Shown: positions 31,453-44,046, numbered from the stretch's first letter. The stretch is 64,000 nt of DNA from Fenollaria sporofastidiosus (GCF_943169635.2 NZ_OW968186.1:1240001-1304000), one strand, 5' to 3'. The notes: a model not told the origin generated them from the letters alone. Made by a program: numbers and translations.

Positions 31453-31484
31453 AAATGTGTAGATGTAATGTCTACACATTTTTG
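31453..31484 (+). terminator. Terminator after rny
   Basis: AAATGTGTAGA and TCTACACATTT with a 7-base loop, ending in a T tract. Confidence 0.88.
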
Positions 31485-31556
31485 TTTGTATTAAAATATT
31501 TTACGTAATATGCAGTAAAAGTATTTGTATATAGAAGATAAATTCAATAAAAATCT

Positions 31557-31585
31557 TTGACATTTATAAGAAAGGGTGGTATAAT
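31557..31585 (+). promoter_or_regulatory. Consensus promoter of the recombinase gene
   Basis: TTGACA, 17 bases, TATAAT: an exact match to the sigma-A consensus. Confidence 0.88.
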
Positions 31586-31598
31586 AGATTTAAATAAA

Positions 31599-31626
31599 AT
31601 GTCGCTAAATATAAATTTAGTGACAT
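31599..31626. repeat. 28-bp dif-like palindrome upstream of the Xer gene
   Basis: Two 11-bp arms, ATGTCGCTAAA and TTTAGTGACAT, inverted copies with one mismatch, around a 6-bp centre TATAAA. This 11-6-11 layout is that of Xer recombination sites. It lies between the promoter and the start of a Xer-type recombinase. It could instead be an operator or a leader hairpin. Confidence 0.5.
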
Positions 31627-31657
31627 AAATATACAATATCGAAAGGGCACCTAATAT

Positions 31658-32620
31658 ATGGCAATTACACAAAAACGATCCTAACTATAAAAGACTTTTA
31701 GGATATTTAAAATCAGTTAAAGGCTTATCTATTAATACTATCCAAAGTTATTACTACGATTTAAAATCTTTCCTTAAATTTGTTGCTATTCGTTTAGAAA
31801 TCTTAGATCAAAATGATGAATATTATTATACATCTGTTACTGTTAATGATATTAAAAGCTTCAGATTAATGACCTATATGCCTTTATATCCTATGCAGAT
31901 GAAGATCTTGATAATACTAACTATGGTAAATATAGAAAAGCTGCAGTAGTTCATGCTCTATATGCTTACCTAATGAAGGTTAATCTAATTGATAATAATG
32001 TTGCTAATGAATTAGAAATGCCTAAGATTGATCAGCGTCTACCTATATTTAACTCTTAATCAATGTGAAACGCTATTAAATACCATTATGAAGAATGAAA
32101 ATAATGAAATGCGTAATCGTGATTACGCTATAATCATGTTGTTTTTGAACTGCGGCTTACGTATATCTGAGCTAACTAGCCTTAATTTAGACTCTATTAA
32201 TGAAAATAGATATATCAACGTTGTTGGTAAAGGCAATAAAGAAAGACAATTGTACTTAAATGACGCAACCTTTAGTGCAATAAAGGATTATATTGAACTA
32301 AGACCAAAAGATGTTAAAGAAAGTGATAAACATGCCCTATTCATTTCTCAAAAGAAGGTTCGTATGTCAAACCGCGCTGTTCAGTATATGTTTGATAAGT
32401 ATCTACTTGAAGCTGGTCTTGATAAAAATAAGTTTACAGTGCACAAGTTAAGACATACAGCCGCTACCCTTATGTACAAGTACGGCTCAGTTGATATAAG
32501 GTCCTTGCAAGAGATCCTTGGTCACACATCAGTAGCTACAACACAGATATACGCATCTTGATAACAGTACTCTTAAAAATCAATTGAAAATAATCCATTG
32601 GCCAATAGAAAAAGTATTAG
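31658..32620 (+). CDS. Xer-type tyrosine recombinase (frameshifted)
   Basis: Site-specific recombinase of the XerC/XerD type, about 320 residues rebuilt. The N-terminal core-binding domain (YLKSVKGLSINTIQSYYYDL) and the catalytic domain are both present. Catalytic residues: Arg in NCGLRISELTSL, Lys near VVGKGNKERQLYL, His-x-x-Arg in VHKLRHTAATLM, His in LGHTSVATTQ and Tyr in QIYA. Breaks lie near 31680, 31880, 32045, 32562 and 32610. The stop is placed at about 32620 before the terminator, assuming one A is missing from an A5 run. Chromosome-dimer resolution is the likely role. Confidence 0.88.
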
Positions 32621-33923
32621 AGCGAATCTAATACTTTTATTTTTATATTTATTATAATGATATCTTCCTGCGTCTACAATGTCTTGTAGCGCTATCATAA
32701 GGCCTAATTTGCCTTGCTCTAAGGACATTGATCCTTGGAAGTATGCGATATATGGCTCTCTAATAGGGCCATCTGCTGATATCTCTATGGATGAGCCGTC
32801 TATAAAGCTACCTGACGCCATAATTATTTTATTCTCATAGCCTGGCATGTCCCAAGGCTCTGGTGTTAAGAACGAGTCAACACATGCTGCCTTTTGTATT
32901 GACTTACAGAACTTAATAAGAATGTCTGGATCTTTGAACTTTATTGCACATACTATATCTGATTTGTGTTCGTTATACTCTGGTGTGCACTCAAAACCAA
33001 GTTTTGTAAATACATATGAAAACAAGCTTTGTGTCTTTAAGGCTTCGCATACTACTCTTGGTGACATATATAAGCCTTGAAGAGTTGTTCTAAGTGTGCC
33101 ATAAGATAAACCAAGCTCCTTACCTAAGCCTGGTGCATATAAACGGTCTGCAGCTAGCTCTATAAGATCTTTTCTTCCTACTAAATAGCCGCCGCCTAAA
33201 CTGATGCCAGCGCCAAGATTTTTAAGTAGAGATCCAGCTATGATGTCTGCACCAATATCTGTCGGTTCAATACTGTCAGTAAATTCGCCATAACAATTAT
33301 CATACATGATAACTATGTCTGGATGTTTCTCTTTAAACTTAAGCATATCATCTTTTATTGCATGTAGATTGATTGCCTTTCTAAATTCATAGCCAATTGA
33401 CCTTTGCACGACTATAGCTTTAGTGTTTTTAGTGATTTTCGATTCTAAGGCCTCAAAATCTATCGTATTTGCATTTAAGTCTACTTGCCTATACATAATA
33501 CCTTTTTTCATTAATGAGTCCCTTAAATCGCCAATTAGGCCTATACTTTTTTGTATAGTATCATAAGGAGTACCGGTAACGTATATAAACTCATCACCAT
33601 GGTCAAGAATCGAAGAAAGCATTATATATATAGCGTGTGTACCTGAAACTATAGAAGTTCTTACTAAAGCATCCTCTGCATTAAAGATGTCTTTGAAAAT
33701 TTCTTCTATCTTATCTCTACCTATATCGCCATAGCCATAACCAGTTGCATAATAAAAGTCTGATGCTGCTAGTTTATTTTTGCATAGCATGTATAACTTT
33801 TATTTGATTAATCTCTTTATTATTCTCATATTCTTTGTATGTCTCACTTAATTCATCGGCTGCATTATTGACTAAATTTATGACAGCATCTGATAATTCG
33901 TATTGTTTATAAATATTATTCAT
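32573..33923 (-). CDS. Methionine gamma-lyase-like PLP protein (aluminium resistance family, frameshifted)
   Basis: PLP enzyme of the family Pfam calls Met_gamma_lyase (PF06838), once called aluminium resistance proteins. Motifs: FYYATGYGYGDIGRDKIEEI, SGTHAIYIMLSSIL, VIMYDNCYGEFTDS and the probable PLP lysine in GSLLKNLGAGISLGGGYLVG. The start is ATG 33923 with AAGGTGG; a break near 33780 is repaired by one A (HAMQKNKLAASD). The open frame runs on to 32573 through a terminator; with one more A near 32648 it would stop at about 32645. The start overlaps the miaA end. Confidence 0.87.
32611..32640. terminator. Bidirectional terminator
   Basis: AAAGTATTAGA and TCTAATACTTT around GCGAA, with T runs on both sides. 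It serves the recombinase gene and the convergent gene on the minus strand. Both frames run through it only because of indels. Confidence 0.88.
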
Positions 33924-34871
33924 TATTCCACCTTTTCCTAATGTCCTTATATATTGCATCAATAGTTTGATCTATATCGTCAAAGTTTACATCAATGAAA
34001 TTTGCTTCGCTTTCACGCCTAAACCATGTTAATTGTCTTTTTGCATAATTCCTTGACTTTTGCTTGATAAGTTCAACAGCTCTATCATAAGTAATTTCTC
34101 CTTGCAAATAGCTTATAAGTTCTTTATATCCAATAGCAAGAAGAGCTCTATTCGAAGCTATTTCTTGAGTACTCATATCCTTGATAATGTCTTTAACTTC
34201 ATCTAAAAGACCAGCTTCAAGCATCTTATCAACTCTTTTGTTGATTCTGTCGTATAAAAGAGCTCTATCTGTTTGAAGTATATAGATAAGCTTATCGTAC
34301 TCATCATTATATACTCTAAAGTCTTTATTTTCTTCACTGTATTTATTACCACTCTTTATATAACTTCCAAGGCTCTGATTATCCTAAAAGTATCATTTAC
34401 ACTAAGCTTTTCAGCATACTTTAGATCAAGCTCTTTTAATTTATTATATAAATGCTCTTTGCCAAATTCTTTAGCTTCTGTACTTAGCTTTTCTCTAAGT
34501 GCTTTATCTTCAGCCTCACTGCTAAAGTCTAGTTTATATAATAAGGAATTGATATATAGACCTGTTCCTCCTATGATTATAGGGATTGTCCCACGCTCAT
34601 TCATATCACTAATTAGCTTTTTTGCCTTCTTTTGATAGTCGTATACAGAGAAATTATCGTGTATACTTACTTCGTCTATCATATGATGTTTTACGCCAGA
34701 CATCTCTTCATCAGTAACTTTTGCAGTTCCAATCTTCATTTCTTTATATATCTGCATAGAGTCAGACGATATAATTTCTGCATTTCCAAGCTTTTTAGCA
34801 AGCTCCACAGCGACCTTTGATTTACCAATACCAGTTGGACCCGATATAACTAAGATTTTTTCTTTCATCAT
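33916..34871 (-). CDS. miaA: tRNA dimethylallyltransferase (frameshifted)
   Basis: Adds the dimethylallyl group to A37 of tRNAs that read UNN codons. Walker A ISGPTGIGKSKVAVELA, SDSMQIYKEMKIGTAK, GGTGLYINSLL, and a C-terminal part with ALLAIGYKELISYL and KRQLTWFRRE. One break lies near 34350 and another near 34230. ATG 34871 overlaps the mutL stop (ATGA). Confidence 0.95.
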
Positions 34872-36808
34872 TGTATCCTGTAGAACATCTTTTCAATCAT
34901 ATTCTTCTTAAGTATAATCATACTTGGTCTACCATGTGGACATGTAGTTGGATACTTACACTTCTTAAGGTCTTCAATAAGCTTATCTATCTCTATATTT
35001 GAAATTTTATCTCCCGCCTTAATGGCGTTTTTGCAAGCGTATTTCATAATTTTTTCCACTTTATAGTCATAAATATTAGTCTTTTCCTCGTCAAGTATTC
35101 CGATTATATCCTTAATTAAGTCTAAACTATAGTTACCTCCAAATATTATAGGTATGCTCCTAACAACAACGTTGTGGTCAGGATATATATCTATAGTGAA
35201 GCCGAACTTATTTAGAAGAGCCATGTTTTCTTTTATAGTTTCTTCCTCATTAACGGTTAGTTTTATAGGATTTACACCTTCTATAAATTGTGAATTTACC
35301 TTAGAATTTTTAAATTTTTCAGTAAATTCTTCATATAAAATCCTTTCGTGAGCTGCATGCTGATCAATCATGACAACGAAATCATTGTTGTAGTCATAAA
35401 GAAGTATGAAGGTATTAAATAAAACGCCTTCTATCTTATACGCGTCAAGTATATTGATGTCATCCATAAGAATTCTATTAGTATCATTTTAATATCATCT
35501 TCAAATATTAATATCTCTTCATAATTTTGTTTAGATTCCTTAACATTATTATTTCTATATTGCAATAATTTTGTGTCATTTATGAATTCTTTATCGTCAA
35601 AATTTGGTATATCTGCATTATTTTCTCTAGTACCTATCACTTCATCATTACTAATCTCATCTTCATATTTAGTATAGCTAGAATTAGCATAAGATATATT
35701 ACTCGAAGAGTTATTATCTTCTTCATAAGTAATTATTACTGAATCATTAACTTTATCGTCATTTTCTCAACTATATTAAGCTTAGTCTCCTCTTCCCTCT
35801 CATCTTTTTATCTGAAAAGCAATTTTAGCTCAACATCGTTATTTATAATGCGCTTTAGATTTGAATTAAGTAGGACTAGTAACTCCTCTATATCTTGAAT
35901 TTTAACCTCAGTTTTAGCTGGATGTATATTAACATCAAGCATGCTTGGATCTATATCAATAAATAAGAAAAACTGGGAATCTATTTAAAGGTATGGTTGA
36001 TTTATAAGCTTCATTTACAAGTTTATTGATTGCATCATTTTAACAGTTCTATTGTTAATATAAAGTAGTTGATTCTTCTTATTGCTTCTATATAAAAGGT
36101 TATTTGAGATATATCCTCTGATTTTAAACTTATCACTCTCTATATTAACTTCCTTCATATTTATTGCCGTATCATAGCCATAAAGGCTGTTAATTCTTTC
36201 GTATAGACTTTGATTACTAAAAGGTCAAATATCACCTTATCGTTACTCATATACTTAAAGCCAATAGCTGGATTAGCTATAGCAAGCCTATAAAGAAGAT
36301 CGTTTATTAGGTTAGATTCATAAGTATCTTTCTTCAAGAATTTTTGTCTTGCTGGTATATTGTAGAATATATCTTCGACTATTATGGACGTACCTTTATT
36401 AGTGGATATATTCTCGATCCTTTTACTGCCGTTAAAAAAGCTTATCTTGGATCCAATCTCTTCGTCTTCAGTTTTACTTATAAGTGTAACATTGCTTATA
36501 GCCTTAATACTTGCTAGAGCCTCACCTCTAAATCCCATAGTGTGTATCTTATATAAATCATCAACATTCTCGATTTTGCTTGTAGAGTGCTTAATAAAGG
36601 CAAGATTAATGTCATCTCTGTTTATCCCAGTACCATTGTCTGTTACTGAAATTTTTCTTTTGCCGCCATCATATATCTTTATAATAATATTTGTAGCACC
36701 TGCATCTATTGAGTTTTCAACTAGTTCTTTGACTACTGAGACTGGTCTTTCTATAACCTCACCAGCAGCAATTTTTTCTACTGTTTCTTTTGATAGTACT
36801 TTTATCAT
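34868..36808 (-). CDS. mutL: DNA mismatch repair protein MutL (multiply frameshifted)
   Basis: Mismatch repair ATPase with endonuclease activity. N-terminal GHKL domain: ELVENSIDAGATNI, VTDNGTGI, HTMGFRGEALASI. The middle (35470-36160) is broken several times. The C-terminal domain has the metal-binding endonuclease motif DQHAAHERILYEE and CPHGRPSM. ATG follows the mutS TAG directly, with TTAGGTGAT as ribosome site. Confidence 0.94.
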
Positions 36809-39346
36809 CTAATCACCTAATTTTTTTGCTCTTTCAATTATCTTGTTTAGCTCGTTTAGAGCATCCATTGGAGTCATTGCATTTATGTTTATATCCTTGA
36901 TTGAATCAATGTAAGACATATACTTGTATTCATCCAAGCTAATATTTGTTGTTTCTTTTTCTTTTTTTCTAACGCTAAGATCTTGGTATTCAAGCCTATC
37001 CATCATTTCTTGTGCGCTTGATATAACGTCGTCATTTATGCCGCTAAGCTTTGCAACATATATACCATAACTTTTATCTTGCGCTTCGTTTTTTATCTTT
37101 CTTAAGAATATAAGATCTTCACCATCTTCAAGTATATCCATAGATATTTGCTCAACATTCTTAAAATTTTCGGTCAAATGTGGTATTTCATGGTAATGAG
37201 TACTAAAGATGGTCTTAGCTTTTATCTTTTTAGATATATACTCAAGTATAGCAAAGGCTATCGACAAGCCATCATTTGTGCTCGTGCCTCTACCTACCTC
37301 ATCTAGTACAATGAAGCTATCTTTTGTAGCAAACTTTAAAATCTCGTTTACCTCTTTCATCTCAACCATAAATGTTGAATTGCCTCGTGATATATCATCT
37401 GAAGCACCTATTCTTGTAAATATTCTATCAACTATCGGAAGTTTAGCTTCACTTGCTGGGACAAAAGATCCTATTTGATTTAGGTATAAAGCAATTGCTA
37501 TCTGCCTCATATATGTCGATTTACCGCTCATATTTGGCCCTGTAATTACTTTTATATACTTATTAGTATCAAAGTATGCATCGTTCTCTATAAAGGCTGT
37601 ATCTTTAAGATTTTCTCTATTACTGGATGTCTTGAATTTTAAGAACAAGAACATCTTCACTTATACTAGCTCTTACATATTTATTTTTCTAGCAATGTAG
37701 GCTAAATTCACAATAAAGTCAAGATAAGCAATCTTTTCACTTAATTTTTAATTCTATATAAGCTATCAAGTAATTTCTTTTTATTTCGCTAAATAGTTCC
37801 TTTTCTAAAGTTTCAAACTTATCTTTTGCTGTTAGTATCTCTGTTTCGAGTGTTTTAGCTCTTCAGTAACAAACCTTTCACTATTAACAAGTGTAGCTCG
37901 TTTAATAAAATAGTCTGGCACAAGGTTTAAATTCGATTTTGTAATCTCATAAAAATAACCAAGTATTTTATTGTATTTTATCTTAAGATTTTTAATCTTT
38001 GTATTCTTTCTGTCCTTATCTTCAAGAAGCAGAATTTCTTTTAGTGAATCATTTTGTAGGCTTCTGTACTTATCGAGCTCTTGGTTGTAGTTAAGCTTTA
38101 TAATATATTCGCTATCTAATGACTCAATGGCGGTATCTATAAGTTTAATTATATCTTGTAAATCATAAAAGCAAAATTCTTTTAATATTTTCATCTTTAA
38201 TTAAATTTAAAGCATTTACAGAGTATATAATGTAGTCTTTAAGCCTTAATATATCCTGCTTACTGACAGTATTTTCATTAACTCTATTAGATATTCTGTC
38301 TATATCTCTGATATTTTAAGATAGTTTCTTATGCCCGTCATCTCTATTTCATTTTATAAAAGTACTCGACTAAGTCTAATCTTTCGTTTATATCAGAACT
38401 GTTGATAAGAGGTTTAAGCATTGCATTCTTAAGATACCTTAAACCCATAGCTGTTCTTGTTTCATTTAAAATATCAAATAGGGTTTTAGAGTTATTATTA
38501 TAAGATGAATCTATCTCTAGATTTAATCTAGTTTGATCGTCAAGAAGCATTGTTTTTCTCACTATCAATAGATTCAAACTTAAAGTGTTTTAAATCATTC
38601 TTTTGAGTATATTCTAGATATTCAATAAGGTAGTAAATTGCAATTACCTTTCTATACTCATGTTTATTTGAGCATAACTCATGCTTTTCTTTTAGAGAAT
38701 TAATAATATCTTCAAGGTTTTATCAACATTATAAGTTTTAACATAATTTAATGATCTCTTATTTAGATAACTAAGAAGATTTTCAAAATCATTGTAATTT
38801 TGTTAATGAAGACTTCTGCGACATTATACTTAAATATGCTATCTATAATATCATAAATATTTCCTTTTAATGAATAATCATGTGCGTCTATATCTCCAGT
38901 TAAGTAATCACACTTAACAATTGACACACCTAAATCATCAATATAAAGATAAATTATATACTTATTAATCTCTTCTCCATTTGAAGAGGTGCCAGGAGTA
39001 ACTATTTTAACAATGTCTCTTTTTACAAGCCCTTGAGCAAGCCTTGGGTCTTCAACTTGGTCAACTATAACAACTTTTTTGTTCATTTGACCAAGTTTAT
39101 TGATATAAAGTCAACAGCCTTAGCTGGAACACCACACATTGGCGCCCTCTCATCAAGCCCACAGTCGCGGCCAGTTAATACTAGGTCAAGCATATTGCTT
39201 GCCTCTATTGCATCATCAAAAAACATTTCAAAGAAGTCACCAATCCTATACATAACTATAGCATCCTGATTCTTTTCTTTAAGTTCTACATACTCCCTCA
39301 TCATAGGAGATAATTTGTCTTTATCTATCTTCAACTTTCTCACCAT
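36809..39346 (-). CDS. mutS: DNA mismatch repair protein MutS (multiply frameshifted)
   Basis: Mismatch recognition ATPase. N-terminal domain with [15 protein letters not shown] and [17 protein letters not shown]; core domain in fragments ([36 protein letters not shown]); C-terminal ATPase intact with [36 protein letters not shown] and FSTHYHE. At least six breaks, near 39086, 38762, 38580, 38330, 38195, 37835 and 37660, many in T runs. Length as rebuilt is normal at about 850 residues. Confidence 0.95.
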
Positions 39347-39370
39347 TCAAAGAAAATGATTTAACATCAT

Positions 39371-40690
39371 TTATTTTACTTTAATAATATTTCCAATATC
39401 ATCTTCACTAGCTTTAAAATTAACTAGTTTAAATTCTTCAGATCTTCCAGAATAGAAATTATCATCTTTTGATGATGTACCTTCCACAAGCACATTAAGC
39501 GTTTTACCTAAATACTTTTATTCTTTTCTAAACTAATATCATTTTGAACCTCAATAAGTTTTGTAGTCTAGAATTTTTACATCATCTGGAATTTGATCAT
39601 TCATCTTAGCAGCTATAGTACCAGGTCTTGTCGAGTATATAAAAGTAAAAGCTTGATCATAGCCAACCTTTTCAATAAGGTCTATTGTATCATTAAAATC
39701 ATCATCACTTTCTCCAGGAAAACCTACTATGATATCGGTAGATAAGGCTATATCTCTTTTAAGAGACTTAATAAGCTTTATATTCTCTAAATAATCTTCT
39801 CTAGTATATTTTCTATTCATAAGCTTAAGTATTCTATTAGATCCAGATTGTACAGGTATGTGTAAAATGGCATAAGTTTTCTACCCCATCAAAGCATATA
39901 TAAGTTCTTTTGATATATCCTTAGGATGAGAAGTCATAAATCTAATTCTTTCTAGTCCATCTATCTTAGCAATTTTGTATATAAGCTCAGTAAATGATAC
40001 TTTTGGGTTAAGCGTTTTACCATAAGAGTTAACATTTTGGCCAAGAAGAGTGACTTCCTTAACGCCACTATCAACAAGATATTTAATCTCAGATAAAATA
40101 TCATTAACTTCTCTAGATATCTCTCGGCCTCTTGTGTATGGTACAATGCAATATGTACAAAAGTTATCGCAGCCATACATGATATTTACATAAGATTTGA
40201 ACATAAACTTTCTGTTTTGTCCTATTTTTCTCTTGTTCTTAAGTTGATTTGATCAATATTTACAACTTGTTTCTTACTGTTTAAGTGCTCTTCTAATAAA
40301 TCTTCTAAAATAGCTATAGAATTAGTTCCAAATATAATGTCTACATGTTTAAATTTTCTTCTAGAAATTGCCTAGATGAGTCAATTTCCATAACACAGCC
40401 ACAAACCATTATAATCTTTTCTAAGTTTTTGCTTCCATTAAGTGTTTTAAATCGCCAAGATTGCCTAATAGTTTATTCTCTGCATTCTGTCTTACTGCAC
40501 AAGTGTTAAATATAACAACGTCAGCACTTTCCATATCATCCACTTCAAGAAAACCTAGTTTTGATAGTATCCAACTTATAGACTCACTGTCACGCTCGTT
40601 CATTTGGCATCCATAGGTTCTTATCATAAAACTTGGCAATCTATTGTATTTGTTTTGATAATCAATAATATATTTTCGATACTTTTCAAT
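39371..40690 (-). CDS. miaB: tRNA-2-methylthio-N6-dimethylallyladenosine synthase MiaB (frameshifted)
   Basis: Radical-SAM methylthiotransferase that acts on the product of MiaA. N-terminal domain [15 protein letters not shown] and [13 protein letters not shown]; radical SAM motif [28 protein letters not shown]-like segment; a C-terminal TRAM domain ending near VKVK at 39373. Breaks near 40420, 40205-40380, 39880-39825 and 39550. The start is uncertain: GGAG at 40701-40704 and in-frame sequence from 40690 suggest a non-ATG start or a lost base; TTG 40639 is the first plain start. Confidence 0.93.
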
Positions 40691-40711
40691 ATTTGTCTAA
40701 CTCCTAACTAA

Positions 40712-40739
40712 TTAAAGGCACGCCTAGGCGTGCCTTTAA
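40712..40739. terminator. Hairpin terminator between ispH-rpsA and miaB
   Basis: TTAAAGGCACGC and GCGTGCCTTTAA with a 4-base CTAG loop, a 12-bp perfect stem. It lies directly after the rpsA stop and probably ends the long operon that starts at the OLE locus; some read-through into miaB is possible. Confidence 0.85.
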
Positions 40740-40748
40740 AATCAATTA

Positions 40749-42853
40749 TTATTGTTCTTCAGATTCAGAATTTTCTATTGCATTTTAAATAACGCACCCA
40801 TATCTTCAGATAAATCTTCATCTTGTACAGGTAATTCTTTTGTCTTAGCTTCCTTTTCTTCTTCTACTACTTCAGCTTTTTCTTCTTCATGAACTTCTTC
40901 AGCTACTGGAGCTGCTTCTTCGTTTTCATGTTCTTCTTCTTGAACTGGTTCTTCAAGTCTTCTCTTAGATACGCTAACTTTCTTATCTTCATGAATTTCT
41001 GTAATCATTACTTCAAAGCGGTCGCCAACTTTTAATACATCTTTTGGATCATTAACTCTCTTATGAGAAATTTGTGATACGTGTAATAAAGCGTCAACGC
41101 CTTCCATGATTCTTACAAAAGCACCATATGATTCAATATTAACAACTTCTACTTCAACAACATCGCCTACATGATATTTTTCAGTAAATACTGACCATGG
41201 TTCAGGAACAGTTTGTTTTAAGCCTAGTGAAATTCTGTTCTTTTCTCTGTCAACAGATAAAACTTTAACTTCAATTTCTTCACCTTGTTTTAAAACTTCC
41301 TTAGGGTTTCTGATTCTACCCCATGTAAGGTCTGTTATATGAACTAAGCCGTCTACTCCACCTAGGTCGATGAAAGCACCATAATCAACGATTCTAGCTA
41401 CAGTACCTTTGATTATTTCTCCTTCTTTAATCTTTTCCCAAGCTTCTTCTCTCTTCTTATCTAGTTCTTGCTTTTCAACAGCTTTTCTTGAGAATACTAA
41501 TCTTCTCTTATTTATATCAACGTCAATAATAACAACGTTCAATTCTTGTCCAACATATTCTTCAAGATTTTCTTTATATCTAACTGATACTAGTGAAGCA
41601 GGTATAAATCCTTGAATTCCTTCGTAGCTAACGATTAAACCGCCCTTTGTAAGTGATTTAACTTTTACTTTAACTACTTCGTTTCTTTCTTTAACTTCTT
41701 CAATTTTGTCCCAAACTTCCATCTCTTTCAACTTCTTAGTTGATAGAACAACATTGCCTTCACCGTCATCAATCTTTACAACATAAACTTTGATTTTATC
41801 GCCTTGTTTGTAAAGATCTTTTGGATTAACATCTTCTTCAGCTAGGTCTTCTTTTTTAATAATACCATCGCTTCTAAAATTGATGTTTACACTAACATCG
41901 TTGTCAGTTACATAAAGAACTTCGCCTTCAATGATTTCTCCTCTTGAAATTCTCTTGAAAGAATCATCAATTGCTTTAATCATTTCATCTTTTTTTGTTT
42001 CTTTAGCATCCTCCTTTTTCATTGTTTCATCGTGGTTTAAATTTTCCATTACTTTAATAGCCTCCTTAATTATATCATCAGGCACAGAAGCACCTGCTGT
42101 AATACCAATTTTATAATCTGGTTTTATTAAACTCATGTCCAGCTCATGAATATTTTCAAGTAAGTATGTTTTAGGATTAATCTCTTTTGATATCTCATAT
42201 AGCTTTTAGTATTAGAGCTAAAATTCGATCCAAAACTAAAACTAAATCAACTACTTTTGCAAGCTCTCTAATAGCACTTTGTCTATTCTCAGTAGCGTTA
42301 CATATTGTGTTAAATACAAGTACATCATCATTATGCTTTTCAATATAACTTGCAATCTCATAAAACTTATTGTGTATAAATGTCGATTGAGCAAAGATAG
42401 CAAGATGATTTAAGCCTGTAATATTTTAGCATCATCTAATGTTTTAAGTATTTTAACATTAGATTTTGAACGAGATGCTATAGCTTTTACCTCTGGATGT
42501 TCCTTGTCACCAACTATAATTACATTATAACCTATATTTGAATATTTTCCACTAATTCATGAATTTTTCACTTTTATGCAAGTAGTATCGCAAATATTTT
42601 ATTATTTTCTTCTAAAAACTTAGTGTTTTCAAGAGTTTCACCATGCGCTCTTATAATAACATTGTTTGAAAAATATTTTATAATTATCAACTTTTAAGAC
42701 CTCGCTTAGAAAAATCATTTATTACAGTTTGATTGTGTATTAAATCTCCAACTATCTCGGCGTCTTTATTTAGTTGTAAAAATTATTTGCCTTCTTAACA
42801 GCTAATCTGACTCCTGAACAAAAGCCATAATACTTTGCTAAATATATTTTCAT
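40749..42853 (-). CDS. ispH-rpsA: IspH-ribosomal protein S1 fusion (frameshifted in the IspH half)
   Basis: Two functions in one chain. The N-terminal half is 4-hydroxy-3-methylbut-2-enyl diphosphate reductase, the last MEP-pathway step: GFCSGVRLAVKKA, GDLIHN, IRAHGE, CNATENRQSAI and the SSNT region carry the Fe-S cysteines and substrate sites. After ITAGASVPDDIIKEAI at the end of IspH, an acidic linker leads to four S1 RNA-binding domains (for example GTVARIVDYGAFIDLGG, VVNIESYGAFVRIMEG) and an acidic tail. About six indels break the IspH half (42150-42800). The end near 40775 needs one A to read FKNAIENSESEEQ. Such fusions are known in Clostridia. Confidence 0.93.
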
Positions 42854-43391
42854 TATAAAGATAATATCCTTTTCATTAAGTTTTCTGAGAAGTCTCCTTC
42901 TAGTTTTCAAACTCATCAACATTTATGATTTCACAAAAGTTATTTTACCTTAGTAAAAGTTTGTAGTTTGTTTCAATATGGCATGGTACTATATCAGTTC
43001 CAGTTCTTTTAGCAATTAAGTGTATTCCTTCCTTTGCTTTTAGCAGTTCCATCTACATTTCTCGTACCTTCTGGAAAAATATCAAATTATTACCACTTTT
43101 AGAGTTCTCATAACATCTTTAATTGCTCTAATATCAGCTTTTCTCTATCAACTTTTATTGCATTAGAATTTACAAGCACAAATTTTATGAACGGGTTATC
43201 GTATAATTCTTTTTGGCAAAAAGCAACATTATGCCCTAGGTTCATGGCTAAAATACTGGATCCCAGTTTGATCTATGGTTACCTGCTAATATAAAATTGC
43301 TTTCTTGTTTCAAATTTTCTTTACCTATAATTTCAAATCTAAATAAGATTTTACATATTATAATCCCGATGAATCTAATTATTCTATACAT
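42853..43391 (-). CDS. plsC: 1-acyl-sn-glycerol-3-phosphate acyltransferase (frameshifted)
   Basis: Membrane acyltransferase that makes phosphatidic acid. The H-x4-D motif reads GNHRSNWDPV and the glycerol-phosphate motif FPEGTRNVDG. The N-terminus is MYRIIRFIGIIICKI with GGTGATAA upstream. Four or five indels interrupt it (near 43260, 43140, 43085, 43040 and 42940). Stop and ispH start share a base (TAATG); the start overlaps the end of cmk. Confidence 0.9.
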
Positions 43392-44046
43392 TATTTATCA
43401 CCATTTTATATGAAAGCATAAGCTCAACAGTCTCGTCAATATTCTTATCATCTGTATTAATTTCTATTGCATCAATTGCCTTTGCAAGCGGATCAATTTC
43501 TCTATGCGAGTCATAGTCATCCCTGCGGATAAGATCATTTTTATTTCATCAAAATTTACTTCTAGTCCTTTTCTATATACTCTTTATATCTTCTTTTAGC
43601 TCTCACGTCAGCAGAAGCTGTCAAGAAAATTTATAATTAGTATTCTTAAGCACAACTGTACCTATATCGCGACCGTCCATGATTACAGATGATTTTGAAG
43701 CAATTTCTCTTTGTAGATCTACAAGTCGTTTTCTTACATCTCTATACTGGCAAACATAAGAAACGTTTTTGTCTATTAGTTCATTTCTTATTTTATCATC
43801 AACACAAAGTCCATCAAGAAATATATGGTTTTCAAAATAATCTATCTTAGTTTCTTCTGCAAGAGCAACAACATCTTTTTCTGATTTTGGGTCTAGATTA
43901 TTATTTAAGACCTTTAATGTTAAGGCTCTGTACATTGAGCCAGTATCCACATAGTTTATATTAAGTTTCTTAGCCAACAACTTTGCTATAGTACTCTTGC
44001 CGGCACTAGTAGGTCCATCTATTGCTATCTTTAAATTCTTTTCCAT
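43384..44046 (-). CDS. cmk: Cytidylate kinase (frameshifted)
   Basis: Phosphorylates CMP and dCMP. Walker A IAIDGPTSAGKSTIAKLL, NYVDTGSMYRALTLKV, VIMDGRDIGTVVL, and C-terminal TASADVRAKRRYKEY in another frame after a break near 43622. Further breaks near 43575 and 43545. ATG 44046 is preceded by AAAGGA. Here the frame reads in continuously from aroH, which is probably an artefact. The stop lies inside the plsC start. Confidence 0.93.

Noticed and set aside
34868..39346. mutS and mutL as true pseudogenes (a mutator strain)
   Set aside because: Essential genes in the same window show the same kind of breaks, so sequencing error explains them better.
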